Shown one piece after another: positions 35,077 to 45,228 of a DNA stretch of 64,000 bases. The notes under the pieces were generated by a model. It was given only the letters and a program-made list of their open reading frames with translations, was not told where the DNA came from and ran no database searches. The first letter of the stretch is position 1. Each line of letters opens with the position of its first letter. The position numbers and the translations under genes were made by a program. The stretch is taken from positions 8,866,001 to 8,930,000 of the forward strand of contig CP108521.1 of the NCBI GenBank assembly GCA_035999765.1. Reading direction: 5' to 3'. This DNA comes from Streptomyces sp. NBC_01231. Lineage in GTDB: Bacteria; Actinomycetota; Actinomycetes; Streptomycetales; Streptomycetaceae.

Positions 35077-36594
35077 ATGGCACCAGAACCATCGCTGCTC
35101 AGCATGTCCGGCATCACCAAGTCGTTCCCCGGAGTCCGGGCCCTCGACGGCGTCGACCTCGACGTCCAGGCCGGCGAGGTGCACTGTCTGCTCGGCCAGA
35201 ACGGGGCCGGGAAATCCACGCTCATCAAGGTCCTGGCCGGCGCCCACCAACCGGACACCGGCACCATCCGCTGGCGCGGCGAGGACGTCACGCTCCGCTC
35301 GCCGATCGCCGCCATGCGTCTCGGCATCGCCACGATCTACCAGGAACTCGACCTGGTGGAGCACCTCTCCGTGGCCGAGAACGTCCACCTCGGCCATGAA
35401 CCCACGGCCGCCGGGTTCGTCGTACGGGGCAAGGCCGCCCGATCGTCGACGGCGGCTCTGCTCAAGCGGCTCGGGCACCCGGAGATCGATCCCACCCGGC
35501 TGGTGGGGCGGTTGTCGGCGGCGCAGCAGCAGATCGTGTCCATGGCCCGGGCGCTCTCGCACGACGTACGGCTCATCGTGATGGACGAACCGTCCGCCGC
35601 ACTCGACCCGGACGAGGTGGACAACCTGTTCAGGATCGTCGGCGACCTCACCGCCGACGGTGTCGCCGTCGTCTACATCTCCCACCGGCTGGAGGAGATC
35701 CGGCGGATCGGCGACCGGGTGACCGTCCTCAAGGACGGGCGGGCCGTCGCCGGCGGACTGCCCGCCAAGTCGACGCCGACCCGCGAGGTGGTCGCGCTGA
35801 TGACCGGCCGCAACGTCGAGTACGTCTTCCCCGACCGGCCCGTGTCCGCCCCGGAGGCCGCCGCGGTCCTGGAGGTCGAAGGGCTGGCCCGGGAAGGCGA
35901 GTTCGAGCCCCTCGACCTGCGGGTACGGCCAGGGGAGATCGTCGGTCTCGCCGGACTCGTCGGCTCGGGCCGCTCGGAGATCCTGGAAACGATCTACGGC
36001 GCCCGCAAACCCACCGCCGGTCGCGTCCTCGTCGACGGTCGCGCACTGCGGCCCGGCAGCGTGCGCGCCGCCGTCCGCGCCGGACTCGGACTCGCTCCGG
36101 AGGAACGCAAGGCGCAGGCGCTGCTGATGCTGGAGTCCGTCACCCGCAATGTCTCCGTCTCCTCCATGTCCCGCTTCTCGCGCGGCGGTTGGATCGACCG
36201 GGGTGCCGAACACGGGGCGGCCCGGGCCGCCACCCGCGAACTGTCGCTGCGGCCCGACAACCCGGACGTGCCGGTGCGCACGCTGTCCGGCGGCAACCAG
36301 CAGAAGGCCGTCCTTGCCCGCTGGCTGCTGCGCGGCTGCCGGGTGCTGCTGCTCGACGAACCCACCCGTGGCGTCGACATCGGCGCCCGCGCCGAGCTGT
36401 ACGCCGTCGTGCGCCGACTGGCGGACGAGGGCCTCGCCGTGCTGCTGGTCTCCAGCGAGGTCCCCGAGGTCCTCGGCCTCGCCGACCGTGTCCTGGTGCT
36501 GCGCGAGGGCCGCGTCGTCCACGCGGCGGGCGCACGCGACCTCGACGAACACCGAGTACTCGACCTGGTCATGGAAGGAAGCCCGGCGACATGA
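35077..36594 (+). CDS. Sugar ABC importer ATPase with two nucleotide-binding domains (RbsA-like)
   Basis: 505 residues. First ATPase domain: Walker A GQNGAGKST, LSAAQQQIV signature and Walker B LIVMDEPSAAL. Second domain: degenerate Walker A GLVGSGRSE, signature LSGGNQQKAVLARW, Walker B LLLDEPTRGVD. This tandem layout with a degenerate second P-loop is typical of CUT2 importers for ribose, xylose, galactose or inositol. Cytosolic face of the membrane. It overlaps the permease gene by 4 bp (ATGA). Confidence 0.95.
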   Translation: MAPEPSLLSMSGITKSFPGVRALDGVDLDVQAGEVHCLLGQNGAGKSTLIKVLAGAHQPDTGTIRWRGEDVTLRSPIAAMRLGIATIYQELDLVEHLSVAENVHLGHEPTAAGFVVRGKAARSSTAALLKRLGHPEIDPTRLVGRLSAAQQQIVSMARALSHDVRLIVMDEPSAALDPDEVDNLFRIVGDLTADGVAVVYISHRLEEIRRIGDRVTVLKDGRAVAGGLPAKSTPTREVVALMTGRNVEYVFPDRPVSAPEAAAVLEVEGLAREGEFEPLDLRVRPGEIVGLAGLVGSGRSEILETIYGARKPTAGRVLVDGRALRPGSVRAAVRAGLGLAPEERKAQALLMLESVTRNVSVSSMSRFSRGGWIDRGAEHGAARAATRELSLRPDNPDVPVRTLSGGNQQKAVLARWLLRGCRVLLLDEPTRGVDIGARAELYAVVRRLADEGLAVLLVSSEVPEVLGLADRVLVLREGRVVHAAGARDLDEHRVLDLVMEGSPAT

Positions 36595-37610
36595 CGCAGC
36601 CCGTCTCCCCGCCCAGGGACAGCGCCGACAAGGTGCCGTCGACGACCGAACCCCCGGCGTGGCGTTCCCTCGCGTTCCGCGCCGACGTGCGCACCCTCTC
36701 CCTCCTCGGCGTGCTCGCCGCGCTGATCGCCATCGGCGGCATCACCAAGCCCGACGCGTTCCTCGACACCCGCAACCTCCAACTCGTCCTCACCCAGGCC
36801 TCGGTGATCGGTGTCGTCACCGTGGGAATGACCTTCGTCATCACCTCCGGGGGCATCGACCTGTCCGTCGGCGCGATCGTCGCCCTCTCCTCGGTGTGGG
36901 CGACCACGGTCGCCACCCAGGAGTACGGCTTCGCGGGCATCCTCTTCACCGCGGTGCTCGTCGGCGTCGGGTGCGGACTGGTCAACGGCCTGCTGATCGC
37001 GTACGGCGGGCTGGTCCCGTTCATCGCCACCCTCGCCATGCTGGCCTCGGCCCGCGGACTGGCCCTCCAGATCACCGACGGCCGCACCCAGATCGTCACC
37101 ATCGACGGCGTCCTCGACCTCGGCGAGCGCAAGTCCTATGTGCTCGGCGTGCCGCCGCTGGTGATGGTGTTCGCGGTCGTGACGATCATCGGCTGGCTCG
37201 TGCTGAACCGGACCACCTTCGGGCGCCGCACCGTCGCCGTCGGCGGGAACGCGGAGGCGGCCCGGCTCGCCGGTATCGACGTCCGCCGCCAGCGGCTGTA
37301 CCTCTATCTGCTGTCCGGGCTGTGCTGCGGCATCGCCGCCTTCCTGCTGATCATCCTGTCCGGCTCCGGCCAGAACACCAACGGCAACCTGTACGAACTC
37401 GACGCCATCGCGGCCGCGATCATCGGCGGCACGCTGCTCACCGGGGGACGCGGCACCATCACCGGCTCGGTTCTCGGCGTCCTGATCTTCATGACGATCA
37501 CCAACATCTTCGCCCTGAACAACCTGCAGAGCGACGTCCAGCAGATCGCCAAGGGCGCGATCATCGTCGTCGCCGTGCTGGTCCAGCGCCGTACCGCGAG
37601 CACGACCTGA
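36591..37610 (+). CDS. Sugar ABC importer permease (RbsC-like)
   Basis: 339 residues with about 9-10 membrane helices. BPD_transp_2 family motifs: TFVITSGGIDLSVGAIVAL, GLLIAYGGLVPFIATLAML, FGRRTVAVGGNAEAARLAGIDV (coupling helix), and IIGGTLLTGGRGTITGS. A cytosolic Pro/Ser-rich tail of about 30 residues precedes the first helix. Coupled to the ATPase gene by ATGA overlap and followed 17 bp later by the binding protein. Confidence 0.95.
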   Translation: MTQPVSPPRDSADKVPSTTEPPAWRSLAFRADVRTLSLLGVLAALIAIGGITKPDAFLDTRNLQLVLTQASVIGVVTVGMTFVITSGGIDLSVGAIVALSSVWATTVATQEYGFAGILFTAVLVGVGCGLVNGLLIAYGGLVPFIATLAMLASARGLALQITDGRTQIVTIDGVLDLGERKSYVLGVPPLVMVFAVVTIIGWLVLNRTTFGRRTVAVGGNAEAARLAGIDVRRQRLYLYLLSGLCCGIAAFLLIILSGSGQNTNGNLYELDAIAAAIIGGTLLTGGRGTITGSVLGVLIFMTITNIFALNNLQSDVQQIAKGAIIVVAVLVQRRTASTT

Positions 37611-37627
37611 CGAAAGGGTCCACCGCC

Positions 37628-38683
37628 ATGCCAGAGCCGCACACGAACCGCTTCACCAGTCGCAGAGGACTGCTCTTCGGGACCGCCGCCGTCTCGGCCG
37701 GAGCGCTCCTCACCGGTTGCACCAGCAACGAGTCGAAGGACGACGAGCCCGCCGCGAACGACCGGCCGGCCGCCGACGACAAGCCCGGGAAGGCGGTCAC
37801 CATCGGCTTCGCCGGCCCGCAGGCCGACCACGGCTGGCTCAACGCCATCAACGACAACGCCAAGAAGCGGGCCGAGAAGTACTCCGACGTCACCCTGGAG
37901 ATCACCGAGGGCTCGAACGACACCGCCCAGCAGATCGGGCAGATCGAGACCCTCATCAACAAGAAGGTCGACATCCTGGTCATCCTGCCCGCCGACGGCA
38001 AGGCCCTCACCCAGGTCGGCCTCAAGGCGATGCGCGCGGGCATCCCCGTCGTCAACCTGGACCGGGTCTTCAACACCCCGCAGGCGTACCGCTGCTGGAT
38101 CGGCGGCGACAACTACGGCATGGGCCTCAGCGCCGGCAACTACATCGGCGAGAAGCTCAAGGGGAAGTCGAACGCCCGGGTCATCGAACTGGCCGGCCTG
38201 GACAACCTGGAGCTGACCAAGCAGCGCAGCCAGGGCTTCGACGACGCGTTGAAGAACTACCCCAACATCAAGAAGGTGGCCCGCCAGGCCGCCGACTTCA
38301 CCGTCGAGTCCGGACAGGCCAAGATGGCCCAACTCCTCCAGGCACAGTCGAAGTTCGACGCGCTGTGGAACCACGACGACGACCAGGGCGTGGGCGCGCT
38401 GCGCGCCATCGAGCAGGCCGGACGCGACGACTTCCTGATGGTCGGCGGGGCGGGCGCGCTGTCCGCCTTCCAGGCCATCAAGCAGGACAACGGCGTCCTG
38501 AAGGCGACCGTCCTCTACCCGCCGACCATGTCCGCCTCCGCGATCGACCTCGCCCGGGCCCTCGGCCAGTCCAAGGGCGTGAGCGGCCTCGCCGAGTTCG
38601 AGATCCCCTCGTCGATCACGCTCTACTCGGCGGTCGTCGACAAGAGCAACGTCGACCAGTACATGTCCACCGGCTTCAAGTGA
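37628..38683 (+). CDS. Sugar-binding lipoprotein of the ABC importer (RbsB-like)
   Basis: 351 residues. The N terminus has both a twin-arginine motif (TSRRGLLFG) and a lipobox (LLTGC, Cys near 34), so it is probably a Tat-exported lipoprotein. A charged Asp/Pro/Ala spacer follows, then a periplasmic-binding-protein type I fold: [65 protein letters not shown] and [19 protein letters not shown] at 37628 with GAAAGGG upstream. The ligand is likely a sugar or cyclitol; the downstream oxidoreductase and isomerase fit either. A hairpin follows at 38700. Confidence 0.93.
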   Translation: MPEPHTNRFTSRRGLLFGTAAVSAGALLTGCTSNESKDDEPAANDRPAADDKPGKAVTIGFAGPQADHGWLNAINDNAKKRAEKYSDVTLEITEGSNDTAQQIGQIETLINKKVDILVILPADGKALTQVGLKAMRAGIPVVNLDRVFNTPQAYRCWIGGDNYGMGLSAGNYIGEKLKGKSNARVIELAGLDNLELTKQRSQGFDDALKNYPNIKKVARQAADFTVESGQAKMAQLLQAQSKFDALWNHDDDQGVGALRAIEQAGRDDFLMVGGAGALSAFQAIKQDNGVLKATVLYPPTMSASAIDLARALGQSKGVSGLAEFEIPSSITLYSAVVDKSNVDQYMSTGFK

Positions 38684-38699
38684 GGCGTCCCGCCGAAGG

Positions 38700-38725
38700 A
38701 GCCCGGTTCATCGACGGACCGGGCT
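38700..38725 (+). terminator. Hairpin after the binding-protein gene
   Basis: AGCCCGGT (38700-38707) pairs with ACCGGGCT (38718-38725). It may partly stop or stabilise transcripts so that the binding protein is made in excess over the downstream enzymes, a common feature of importer operons. Confidence 0.5.
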
Positions 38726-38766
38726 GCACCCCCCACCGCGCCACGACGACGAGGAGGACATCGCGT

Positions 38767-40023
38767 ATGGCAGAGCCGCAGCAGTCAGAAGGGGCGGGGG
38801 CGACGCGCCCGGAGACGGCCGAGGCGCAGCGTCCCCAGAGGCCTGCGGCCGAGAAGCCGTCACTCCGTGTCGGCATGATCGGCTACTCCTTCATGGGCGC
38901 CGCCCACTCCCAGGGCTGGCGCACCGCGGGCCGGGTCTTCGACCTTCCCCGTCGCCCGGTCCTGTCCGTGATCTGCGGGCGGAACGAGACCGCGGTCCGG
39001 GCGGCGGCCGACCAGCACGGCTGGGCGGCGGCCGAGACCGACTGGCGGGCCCTGCTGGAACGGGACGACGTCGACCTCGTCGACATCTGCACCCCCGGCG
39101 ACAGCCACGCCGAGATCGCCCTCGCCGCGCTGGCCGCAGGCAAGCACGTGCTGTGCGAGAAACCCCTCGCGAACACCGTCGAGGAGGCCGAGACGATGAC
39201 CGCCGCGGCCGAAGAGGCGTACCGGCGAGGTCAGTTGGCGATGGTCGGCTTCAACTACCGACGGGTGCCGGCCACCGCACTGGCCCGCTCCATGGTCGCC
39301 GAGGGCCGTCTGGGCGCGCTGCGGCACGTGCGGGTGACATACCTTCAGGACTGGCTGGTGGACCCGCAGTTCCCCCTCACCTGGCGGCTGCGCAAGGAAC
39401 TCGCGGGCTCCGGTTCGCTGGGCGACCTCGGGGCGCACATCGTCGACCTCGCCCAGTATCTGACGGGCGAACAGCTCGCCGGTGTCTCCGCGCTCACCGA
39501 GACCTTCGTCCGGGAACGCCCGCTGCCCGGCGGACCGACCAGCGGCCTTGCCGCCGTCTCGGCCACCGGCACCGGGCAGGTCACCGTGGACGACGCCGCC
39601 GTGTTCACCGGCCGCTTCACCTCCGGCGCCCTCGCCTCCTTCGAGGCCACCCGCTACGCCACCGGCCGCAAGAACGCCCTGCGTATCGAACTCAACGGCG
39701 AACGCGGCTCGTTGGCCTTCGACCTGGAACGCCTCAACGAACTCTCCTACCACGACGGCACGGAACCCGGAGCGCACGCCGGCTTCCGCCGCATCCTGGT
39801 CACCGAACCCGACCACCCCTATCTGGAGGCCTGGTGGCCGCCGGGCCACGGCCTCGGCTACGAGCACACCTTCGTCCACCAGGCCCGCGACCTGGTGCAC
39901 GCGATCGACGAGGGCCGCCGCCCCGAACCCTCCTTCGCCGACGGGCTGCAGGTGCAGCGCGTGCTGGCGGCCGTGGAGGAGAGCGCGGAGAAGAACTCCG
40001 TCTACACACCCGTCGCGAGCTGA
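38767..40023 (+). CDS. Gfo/Idh/MocA-family oxidoreductase
   Basis: 418 residues. After a polar N-terminal tail of about 32 residues, the Rossmann motif is [14 protein letters not shown]; the catalytic-region [13 protein letters not shown] (Glu-Lys-Pro) and the C-terminal sheet [19 protein letters not shown], containing the conserved Asp/His pair, are intact. These NAD(P)-enzymes oxidise or reduce sugars, inositols and their phosphates. GAGGAGG ribosome site. 15 bp before a TIM-barrel isomerase gene, with which it probably forms a two-step pathway for the imported sugar (for instance through a 3-keto or 2-keto intermediate). Confidence 0.93.
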   Translation: MAEPQQSEGAGATRPETAEAQRPQRPAAEKPSLRVGMIGYSFMGAAHSQGWRTAGRVFDLPRRPVLSVICGRNETAVRAAADQHGWAAAETDWRALLERDDVDLVDICTPGDSHAEIALAALAAGKHVLCEKPLANTVEEAETMTAAAEEAYRRGQLAMVGFNYRRVPATALARSMVAEGRLGALRHVRVTYLQDWLVDPQFPLTWRLRKELAGSGSLGDLGAHIVDLAQYLTGEQLAGVSALTETFVRERPLPGGPTSGLAAVSATGTGQVTVDDAAVFTGRFTSGALASFEATRYATGRKNALRIELNGERGSLAFDLERLNELSYHDGTEPGAHAGFRRILVTEPDHPYLEAWWPPGHGLGYEHTFVHQARDLVHAIDEGRRPEPSFADGLQVQRVLAAVEESAEKNSVYTPVAS

Positions 40024-40037
40024 GGAGGCGTACGCAC

Positions 40038-41042
40038 ATGCCACGCAGATTCACGCTGTTCACCGGTCAGTGGGCGGACCTCCCGCTCGAAGAGGTCTGT
40101 CGCCTGGCCCGCGACTTCGGCTACGACGGTCTCGAACTCGCCTGCTGGGGCGACCACTTCGAGGTCGACAAGGCGCTCGCGGACCCCTCGTACCTCGACT
40201 CGCGCCATCAACTGCTCGACAAGTACGGACTGAAGTGCTGGGCGATCTCCAACCACCTGGTCGGCCAGGCGGTGTGCGACGCCATCATCGACGAACGGCA
40301 TCAGGCGATCCTGCCCGCCCGGATCTGGGGCGACGGCGAGGCGGAGGGTGTTAGGCAGCGGGCCGCCGCCGAGATCGCCGACACCGCCCGGGCCGCGGCC
40401 GCCTTCGGAGTCGACACCGTGATCGGCTTCACCGGCTCCGCGATCTGGCACCTGGTCGCCATGTTCCCGCCCGCCCCCGAGTCGATGATCGACCGCGGCT
40501 ACGAGGACTTCGCCGAGCGCTGGAACCCGATCCTCGACGTCTTCGACGCGCAGGGCGTTCGCTTCGCGCACGAGGTCCACCCCAGCGAGATCGCGTACGA
40601 CTACTGGACAACGCACCGCGCCTTGGAGGCCGTTGGCCACCGGCCCGCCTTCGGCCTCAACTTCGACCCCTCCCACTTCGTGTGGCAGGACCTCGACCCG
40701 GTCGGCTTCCTGTGGGACTTCCGCGACCGGATCTACCACGTCGACTGCAAGGAGGCCCGCAAGCGGCTCGACGGCCGCAACGGCCGCCTCGGCTCCCATC
40801 TGCCGTGGGGCGACCCGCGCCGCGGCTGGGACTTCGTCTCCGCGGGACACGGTGACGTCCCCTGGGAGGACGTCTTCCGAATGCTGCGCTCCATCGACTA
40901 CCAGGGCCCGGTCTCCGTGGAGTGGGAGGACGCGGGCATGGACCGGCTCCAGGGCGCCCCCGAGGCACTGAACCGCCTCAAGGCATTCGACTTCGAGCCG
41001 CCGTCGGCTTCCTTCGACGCGGCGTTCGGCGGCAACGGCTAG
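40038..41042 (+). CDS. Sugar phosphate isomerase/epimerase (xylose isomerase-like TIM barrel)
   Basis: 334 residues. AP-endonuclease 2 / IolE-IolI-like barrel: [46 protein letters not shown] (metal-binding Glu), [13 protein letters not shown] (Asp/His metal ligands), IYHVDCKEA, and [11 protein letters not shown]. All four metal-ligand strands are present, so an active isomerase, epimerase or dehydratase is likely. GAGGAGG precedes the ATG. Last gene of the importer operon, ended by a hairpin at 41071. Confidence 0.9.
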   Translation: MPRRFTLFTGQWADLPLEEVCRLARDFGYDGLELACWGDHFEVDKALADPSYLDSRHQLLDKYGLKCWAISNHLVGQAVCDAIIDERHQAILPARIWGDGEAEGVRQRAAAEIADTARAAAAFGVDTVIGFTGSAIWHLVAMFPPAPESMIDRGYEDFAERWNPILDVFDAQGVRFAHEVHPSEIAYDYWTTHRALEAVGHRPAFGLNFDPSHFVWQDLDPVGFLWDFRDRIYHVDCKEARKRLDGRNGRLGSHLPWGDPRRGWDFVSAGHGDVPWEDVFRMLRSIDYQGPVSVEWEDAGMDRLQGAPEALNRLKAFDFEPPSASFDAAFGGNG

Positions 41043-41070
41043 ACCAACTCCTTGTTTCCTTCTGTGAGTT

Positions 41071-41092
41071 CCGGGGTGACGGCGCACCCCGG
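41071..41092 (+). terminator. Hairpin closing the sugar importer operon
   Basis: CCGGGGTG-ACGGCG-CACCCCGG, a perfect 8-bp stem 28 bp after the isomerase stop. Confidence 0.65.
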
Positions 41093-41136
41093 CGCAAGGC
41101 ACCCGCATGGAAAACCGGCCCCTTCTGGAGGCACCC

Positions 41137-43653
41137 GTGCACACGAACGAAGGCAGCACCAGCACCGACAGAAACAAGACCCACAGCCGACGCCTGTCCT
41201 TCCGTAAGGCAGCCGCCCTGCTCAGCGGGGCGCTGCTGGCGGGCGCGTCCCTCACCCTCACCGCACCGCAGGCCGGCGCAGCCGTCACCGGTCCGGCCGC
41301 GGCTCCCGCCGCACCGGCCGCGGCGGCCGAGAACTTCCAGCAGGTCACCCTCGCCAAGGGCGAACCGGAGGTCGGCGAGGCCATGTCGCTCGCCGTCCTC
41401 CCGGACCGCTCCGTCCTGCACACCTCCCGCGACGGCGAGCTCCGCCTCACCGACGCGGCCGGCACCACCCGTCTGGTCGGCAAGCTCGACGTCTACTCCC
41501 ACGACGAGGAGGGCCTCCAAGGCGTCGGCGTCGACCCGAACTTCACAGAGAACCGTTTCATCTACCTCTACTACGCGCCCCCGCTGGACACCCCGGCCGG
41601 TGACGCGCCCGAGACCGGCACCGCGGCCGACTTCGCCCCCTTCGACGGCGTCAACCGGCTCTCCCGGTTCGTGCTCAAGGCCGACGGCACCCTCGACAAC
41701 GCCAGCGAGAAGAAGGTCCTGGACATCCCGGCCTCCCGCGGCCTGTGCTGCCATGTCGGCGGCGACATCGACTTCGACGCGGCGGGCAACCTGTATCTGT
41801 CGACGGGCGACGACACCAACCCCTTCCAGTCGGACGGCTTCACGCCCATCGACGAGCGGGACGGCCGCAACCCCGCCTTCGACGCCCAGCGTTCGGCCGG
41901 CAACACCAACGACCTGCGCGGCAAGATCCTGCGCATCAAGGTGAACGCCGACGGCTCGTACGCGATCCCCGACGGCAACCTCTTCGCGCCCGGCACGGAC
42001 AAGACGCGGCCCGAGATCTACGCGATGGGCTTCCGCAACCCGTTCCGCTTCAGCGTCGACAAGAAGACCGGCATCCTCTACGTCGGTGACTACGGCCCCG
42101 ACGCGGGCGCCGCCGACCCGGCCCGCGGACCGGCCGGCCAGGTCGAGTTCGCCCGTGTCACCGCCCCGGGCAACTTCGGCTGGCCGTACTGCACCGGCGA
42201 CAACGACGCCTACGTCGACTACGACTTCGCCACCAAAGCCTCCGGCGCTGCCTTCGACTGCGCCGCCCCGAAGAACACCTCCCCGCACAACACCGGCCTG
42301 ACCGACCTCCCGCCGGCCCAGCCAGCCTGGATCCCGTACGACGACGGATCCGTGCCCGAGTTCGGCACCGGCTCCGAGTCCCCGATGGGCGGCCCGGTCT
42401 ACCACTACGACCCCGCGCTCGACTCGCCCGTGAAGTTCCCCGAGGCCTACGACGGTGACTTCTTCGCCGGGGAGTTCGGCCGCCGCTGGATCAAGCGGAT
42501 CAGCAGCGACGACAACGGCACCGTGCAGTCGGTCAACGACGTCCCGTGGACCGGCACCCAGATCATGGACATGGCCTTCGGGCCGGACGGTGCGCTGTAC
42601 GTGCTCGACTACGGCCTCGCCTGGTTCGGCGGCGACGAGAACTCGGCCCTGTACCGCATCGAGAACGCCACCGACGGCTACTCCCCGGTCGCGCAGGCCG
42701 CGGCGAGCCGCACCTCGGGCCAGGCACCGCTGAAGGTGAGCCTCTCCTCCGCGGGCACGGCCGACCAGGACGGCGACGCCCTCACCTACAGCTGGGACTT
42801 CGGCGACGGCGGCAAGTCGACGGCGGCGAACCCGACGCACACGTACCGGAAGAACGGCACCTACACGGCGACCCTGACCGCCAAGGACCCGTCCGGCCGC
42901 ACCGGCAGCGCGAGCGTGCAGATCGTGGTGGGCAACACCGCGCCCAAGGTCACTCTCGAACTCCCCAAGGACGGCGCGCTGTTCAGCTTCGGTGACGCGA
43001 TCCCCTTCAAGGTGAAGGTCACCGACCCGGAGGACGGCACCATCGACTGCTCCAAGGTCAAGGTCAACTTCGTCCTCGGCCACGACAGCCATGGACATCC
43101 GATCACCTCGGCCGAGGGCTGCACCGGCACCCTCCAGACCAGCGCCGACGGCGGCCACGACGACGACGCCAACATCTTCGGTGTCGTCGACGCCGAGTAC
43201 ACCGACGGCGGGGGCGGCGGCCAGGCCTCGCTCACCACGCACGACCAGAGCGTCGCCCAGCCCCGGCACCGCCAGGCCGAGCACTTCGGCGACTCCTCCG
43301 GCGTCTCGGTCATCGCCAAGGACACCGCGCACGGCGGCAACACCGTCGGCGACATCAACAACGGCGACTGGATCTCCTTCACGCCGTACGTGCTGAGCAA
43401 CGCCAAGAAGATCACCGCACGCGTCTCCTCGGGCGGCGCGGGCGGCACCCTGGAGATCCGCGCCGGTTCCGCGCGCGGCACCCTGCTCGGCAAGGCGACC
43501 GTCCCGGCGACCGGCGGCTGGGACACCTTCCAGGACGTCACGGCCAACCTGTCCCGCGCCCCCGGGAGCACGACCACGCTGTTCCTGGTCTTCAAGGGAA
43601 GGGGCACCGGAGCCCTCTACGACGTGGACGACTTCGTCTTCACCACGAGCTGA
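41137..43653 (+). CDS. Secreted PQQ-type sugar dehydrogenase with PKD and CBM6-like domains
   Basis: 838 residues from a GTG at 41137, chosen because GGAGG lies 5 bases before it. A long signal peptide (SRRLSFRKAAALLSGALL, ending near AGAA) may be Tat-type. Residues about 60-510 form a glucose/sorbosone dehydrogenase propeller (LGDVxxDGEL-type blades; GFRNPFRFSVD; MDMAFGPDGALYVLDYG). Then come a PKD domain (about 525-610, SWDFGDGGKST and YRKNGTYTATLTAKD), an Ig-like domain (about 615-710) and a CBM6-like sandwich (about 715-838, DINNGDWISFTPY). Oxidises extracellular sugars while bound to polymer. Partner of the next gene, 15 bp away. Confidence 0.88.
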   Translation: MHTNEGSTSTDRNKTHSRRLSFRKAAALLSGALLAGASLTLTAPQAGAAVTGPAAAPAAPAAAAENFQQVTLAKGEPEVGEAMSLAVLPDRSVLHTSRDGELRLTDAAGTTRLVGKLDVYSHDEEGLQGVGVDPNFTENRFIYLYYAPPLDTPAGDAPETGTAADFAPFDGVNRLSRFVLKADGTLDNASEKKVLDIPASRGLCCHVGGDIDFDAAGNLYLSTGDDTNPFQSDGFTPIDERDGRNPAFDAQRSAGNTNDLRGKILRIKVNADGSYAIPDGNLFAPGTDKTRPEIYAMGFRNPFRFSVDKKTGILYVGDYGPDAGAADPARGPAGQVEFARVTAPGNFGWPYCTGDNDAYVDYDFATKASGAAFDCAAPKNTSPHNTGLTDLPPAQPAWIPYDDGSVPEFGTGSESPMGGPVYHYDPALDSPVKFPEAYDGDFFAGEFGRRWIKRISSDDNGTVQSVNDVPWTGTQIMDMAFGPDGALYVLDYGLAWFGGDENSALYRIENATDGYSPVAQAAASRTSGQAPLKVSLSSAGTADQDGDALTYSWDFGDGGKSTAANPTHTYRKNGTYTATLTAKDPSGRTGSASVQIVVGNTAPKVTLELPKDGALFSFGDAIPFKVKVTDPEDGTIDCSKVKVNFVLGHDSHGHPITSAEGCTGTLQTSADGGHDDDANIFGVVDAEYTDGGGGGQASLTTHDQSVAQPRHRQAEHFGDSSGVSVIAKDTAHGGNTVGDINNGDWISFTPYVLSNAKKITARVSSGGAGGTLEIRAGSARGTLLGKATVPATGGWDTFQDVTANLSRAPGSTTTLFLVFKGRGTGALYDVDDFVFTTS

Positions 43654-43668
43654 GAGGAGGTGATCCTC

Positions 43669-45096
43669 ATGCACTCAACCGGGCGCTTCAGTACGGCGGT
43701 TGTGGGTGCGGCCCTGCTCCTGGGCTGCGTCTCGCAAACCGCGTCATCACAACCCGCCGGCGCACAGCCTGCCTCCTCGGAGGTCGCCTCCTCGGGGGCC
43801 GCCTCCTCGGAGGTCGCGGACGGCGCGAGGGTGCTGGTCTTCTCCAAGACGGCCGGCTTCCGGCACGACTCGATCCCCGAAGGCGTCGCGGCGGTCAGGC
43901 AACTGGGCGAGACGGGCGGCTTCAAGGTCGACGCCACCGAGGACGCGGGCGCGTTCACGCCACGCAACCTGCGGCGGTACGACGCGGTCGTGTTCCTCTC
44001 CACGACCGGAGACGTCCTCGGCCCCGCCCAGCAGCGCGCCTTCGAGGGGTACATCCACCAGGGCGGCGGCTACGTCGGGGTCCACGCGGCCGCCGACACC
44101 GAGTACGACTGGGAGTTCTACGGCGGCCTCGCCGGCGCCTACTTCCAGTCCCACCCGGCGATCCAGCCCGCTACGGTGACCGTCGAGGACGGCGCGCACC
44201 CGGCGACCTCGGGGCTCCCGCGGGCCTGGGAACGCACCGACGAGTGGTACAACTACCGCTCCAACCCCCGGGAACGGGCCCACGTCCTCGCCTCCCTCGA
44301 CGAGTCGTCGTACACCGGCGGCACGATGAACGGGGATCATCCGATCGCCTGGTGCCAGACCTACCAGGGCGGCCGCGCCTTCTACACCGGCCTCGGTCAC
44401 ACGAAGGAGTCCTACGCCGAACCGGCGTTCCGTCGGCACCTGTTGGGCGGGATCCGGTACGCGGTCGGCGAGGCCCAGGCGGACTGCCGGCCGGAGACCG
44501 GATACCGTCCGCTCTTCGACGGCAGCCAGGGCTCCCTCTCCGGCTGGAAGCAGGCCGGCCCGGGCTCCTTCACCCTGGACGCCGACGGCACGCTCACGTC
44601 GTCCGGCGGGATGGGCATGCTCTGGTACGCCGACCGCGGGTTCGGGGCGTACTCCCTGAAGCTCGACTGGAAGACGGCCGGCGCGGCGGGCGACGACAAC
44701 TCCGGGGTCTTCGTGGGCTTCCCGCCCTCCGACGACCCGTGGTCCGCCGTGAACAACGGCTACGAGATCCAGATCGACGCCACCGACGTCCCGGAGAAGA
44801 CCACCGGGTCCGTCTACGGCTTCCAGTCCGCGGACCTGGGCAGGCGCGACCGGGCGCTGAACCCGCCGGGGGAGTGGAACACGTACGAGATCCGGGTGGA
44901 GGGCGAACGCCTCCGCGTCTGGCTCAACGGCGTGAAGATCAACGATTTCACCAGCGCCGATCCGGCCCGCAGCCTCGCTGACGGACACATCGGCATCCAG
45001 AACCACGGAGCCGACGACCAGGTGGCGTTCCGCGACATCCGGATCAAGGAACTGCCCGCGGAGTCCCCGGCACGCACGGCTTCGCAGGGCGACTGA
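43669..45096 (+). CDS. ThuA-DUF1080 fusion, secreted glycoside-type protein
   Basis: 475 residues. ATG at 43669 follows the sequence AGGAGGTGATC, a full complement of the 16S anti-Shine-Dalgarno end, so expression is likely high. Signal peptide with a possible lipobox (LLLGC). Residues about 50-270 are ThuA-like (VLVFSKTAGFRHDSIPEG, YVGVHAAADTEYDWEFYG, HPIAWCQTY), a glutamine-amidotransferase-like fold. Residues about 285-460 are a DUF1080/3-keto-disaccharide hydrolase jelly roll (LFDGSQGSLSGWKQAG, DNSGVFVGFP, NGYEIQIDATD). Such proteins take part in 3-keto-glycoside breakdown. With the PQQ dehydrogenase upstream and the Gfo/Idh/MocA enzyme and isomerases around, a 3-keto sugar route is a reasonable inference. 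Strong terminator follows. Confidence 0.88.
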   Translation: MHSTGRFSTAVVGAALLLGCVSQTASSQPAGAQPASSEVASSGAASSEVADGARVLVFSKTAGFRHDSIPEGVAAVRQLGETGGFKVDATEDAGAFTPRNLRRYDAVVFLSTTGDVLGPAQQRAFEGYIHQGGGYVGVHAAADTEYDWEFYGGLAGAYFQSHPAIQPATVTVEDGAHPATSGLPRAWERTDEWYNYRSNPRERAHVLASLDESSYTGGTMNGDHPIAWCQTYQGGRAFYTGLGHTKESYAEPAFRRHLLGGIRYAVGEAQADCRPETGYRPLFDGSQGSLSGWKQAGPGSFTLDADGTLTSSGGMGMLWYADRGFGAYSLKLDWKTAGAAGDDNSGVFVGFPPSDDPWSAVNNGYEIQIDATDVPEKTTGSVYGFQSADLGRRDRALNPPGEWNTYEIRVEGERLRVWLNGVKINDFTSADPARSLADGHIGIQNHGADDQVAFRDIRIKELPAESPARTASQGD

Positions 45097-45098
45097 GC

Positions 45099-45136
45099 GA
45101 CGGCGGGCGGGGGACGCCGGACCTCCGCCCGCCGTC
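45099..45136 (+). terminator. Strong hairpin after the ThuA-DUF1080 gene
   Basis: GACGGCGGGCGG (45099-45110) pairs perfectly with CCGCCCGCCGTC (45125-45136), followed by ATCTTCCCC. It isolates the next cluster, which must have its own promoter. Confidence 0.8.
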
Positions 45137-45161
45137 ATCTTCCCCACCTCGGGGTGCCCAT

Positions 45162-45213
45162 GTCGTGGGTCGCACGTCGTGGGTCGTACGTCGTGTGTCG
45201 TACGTCGTGTTCG
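45162..45213 (+). repeat. 14-bp tandem repeats before the inositol-phosphate synthase gene
   Basis: Units GTCGTGGGTCGCAC, GTCGTGGGTCGTAC and GTCGTGTGTCGTAC start at 45162, 45176 and 45190, with a partial fourth at 45204. They end 15 bp before the start codon, overlapping the probable leader. They could be a binding array or a slippage product. Confidence 0.75.
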
Positions 45214-45228
45214 AGAAGGAGGCTGCCC

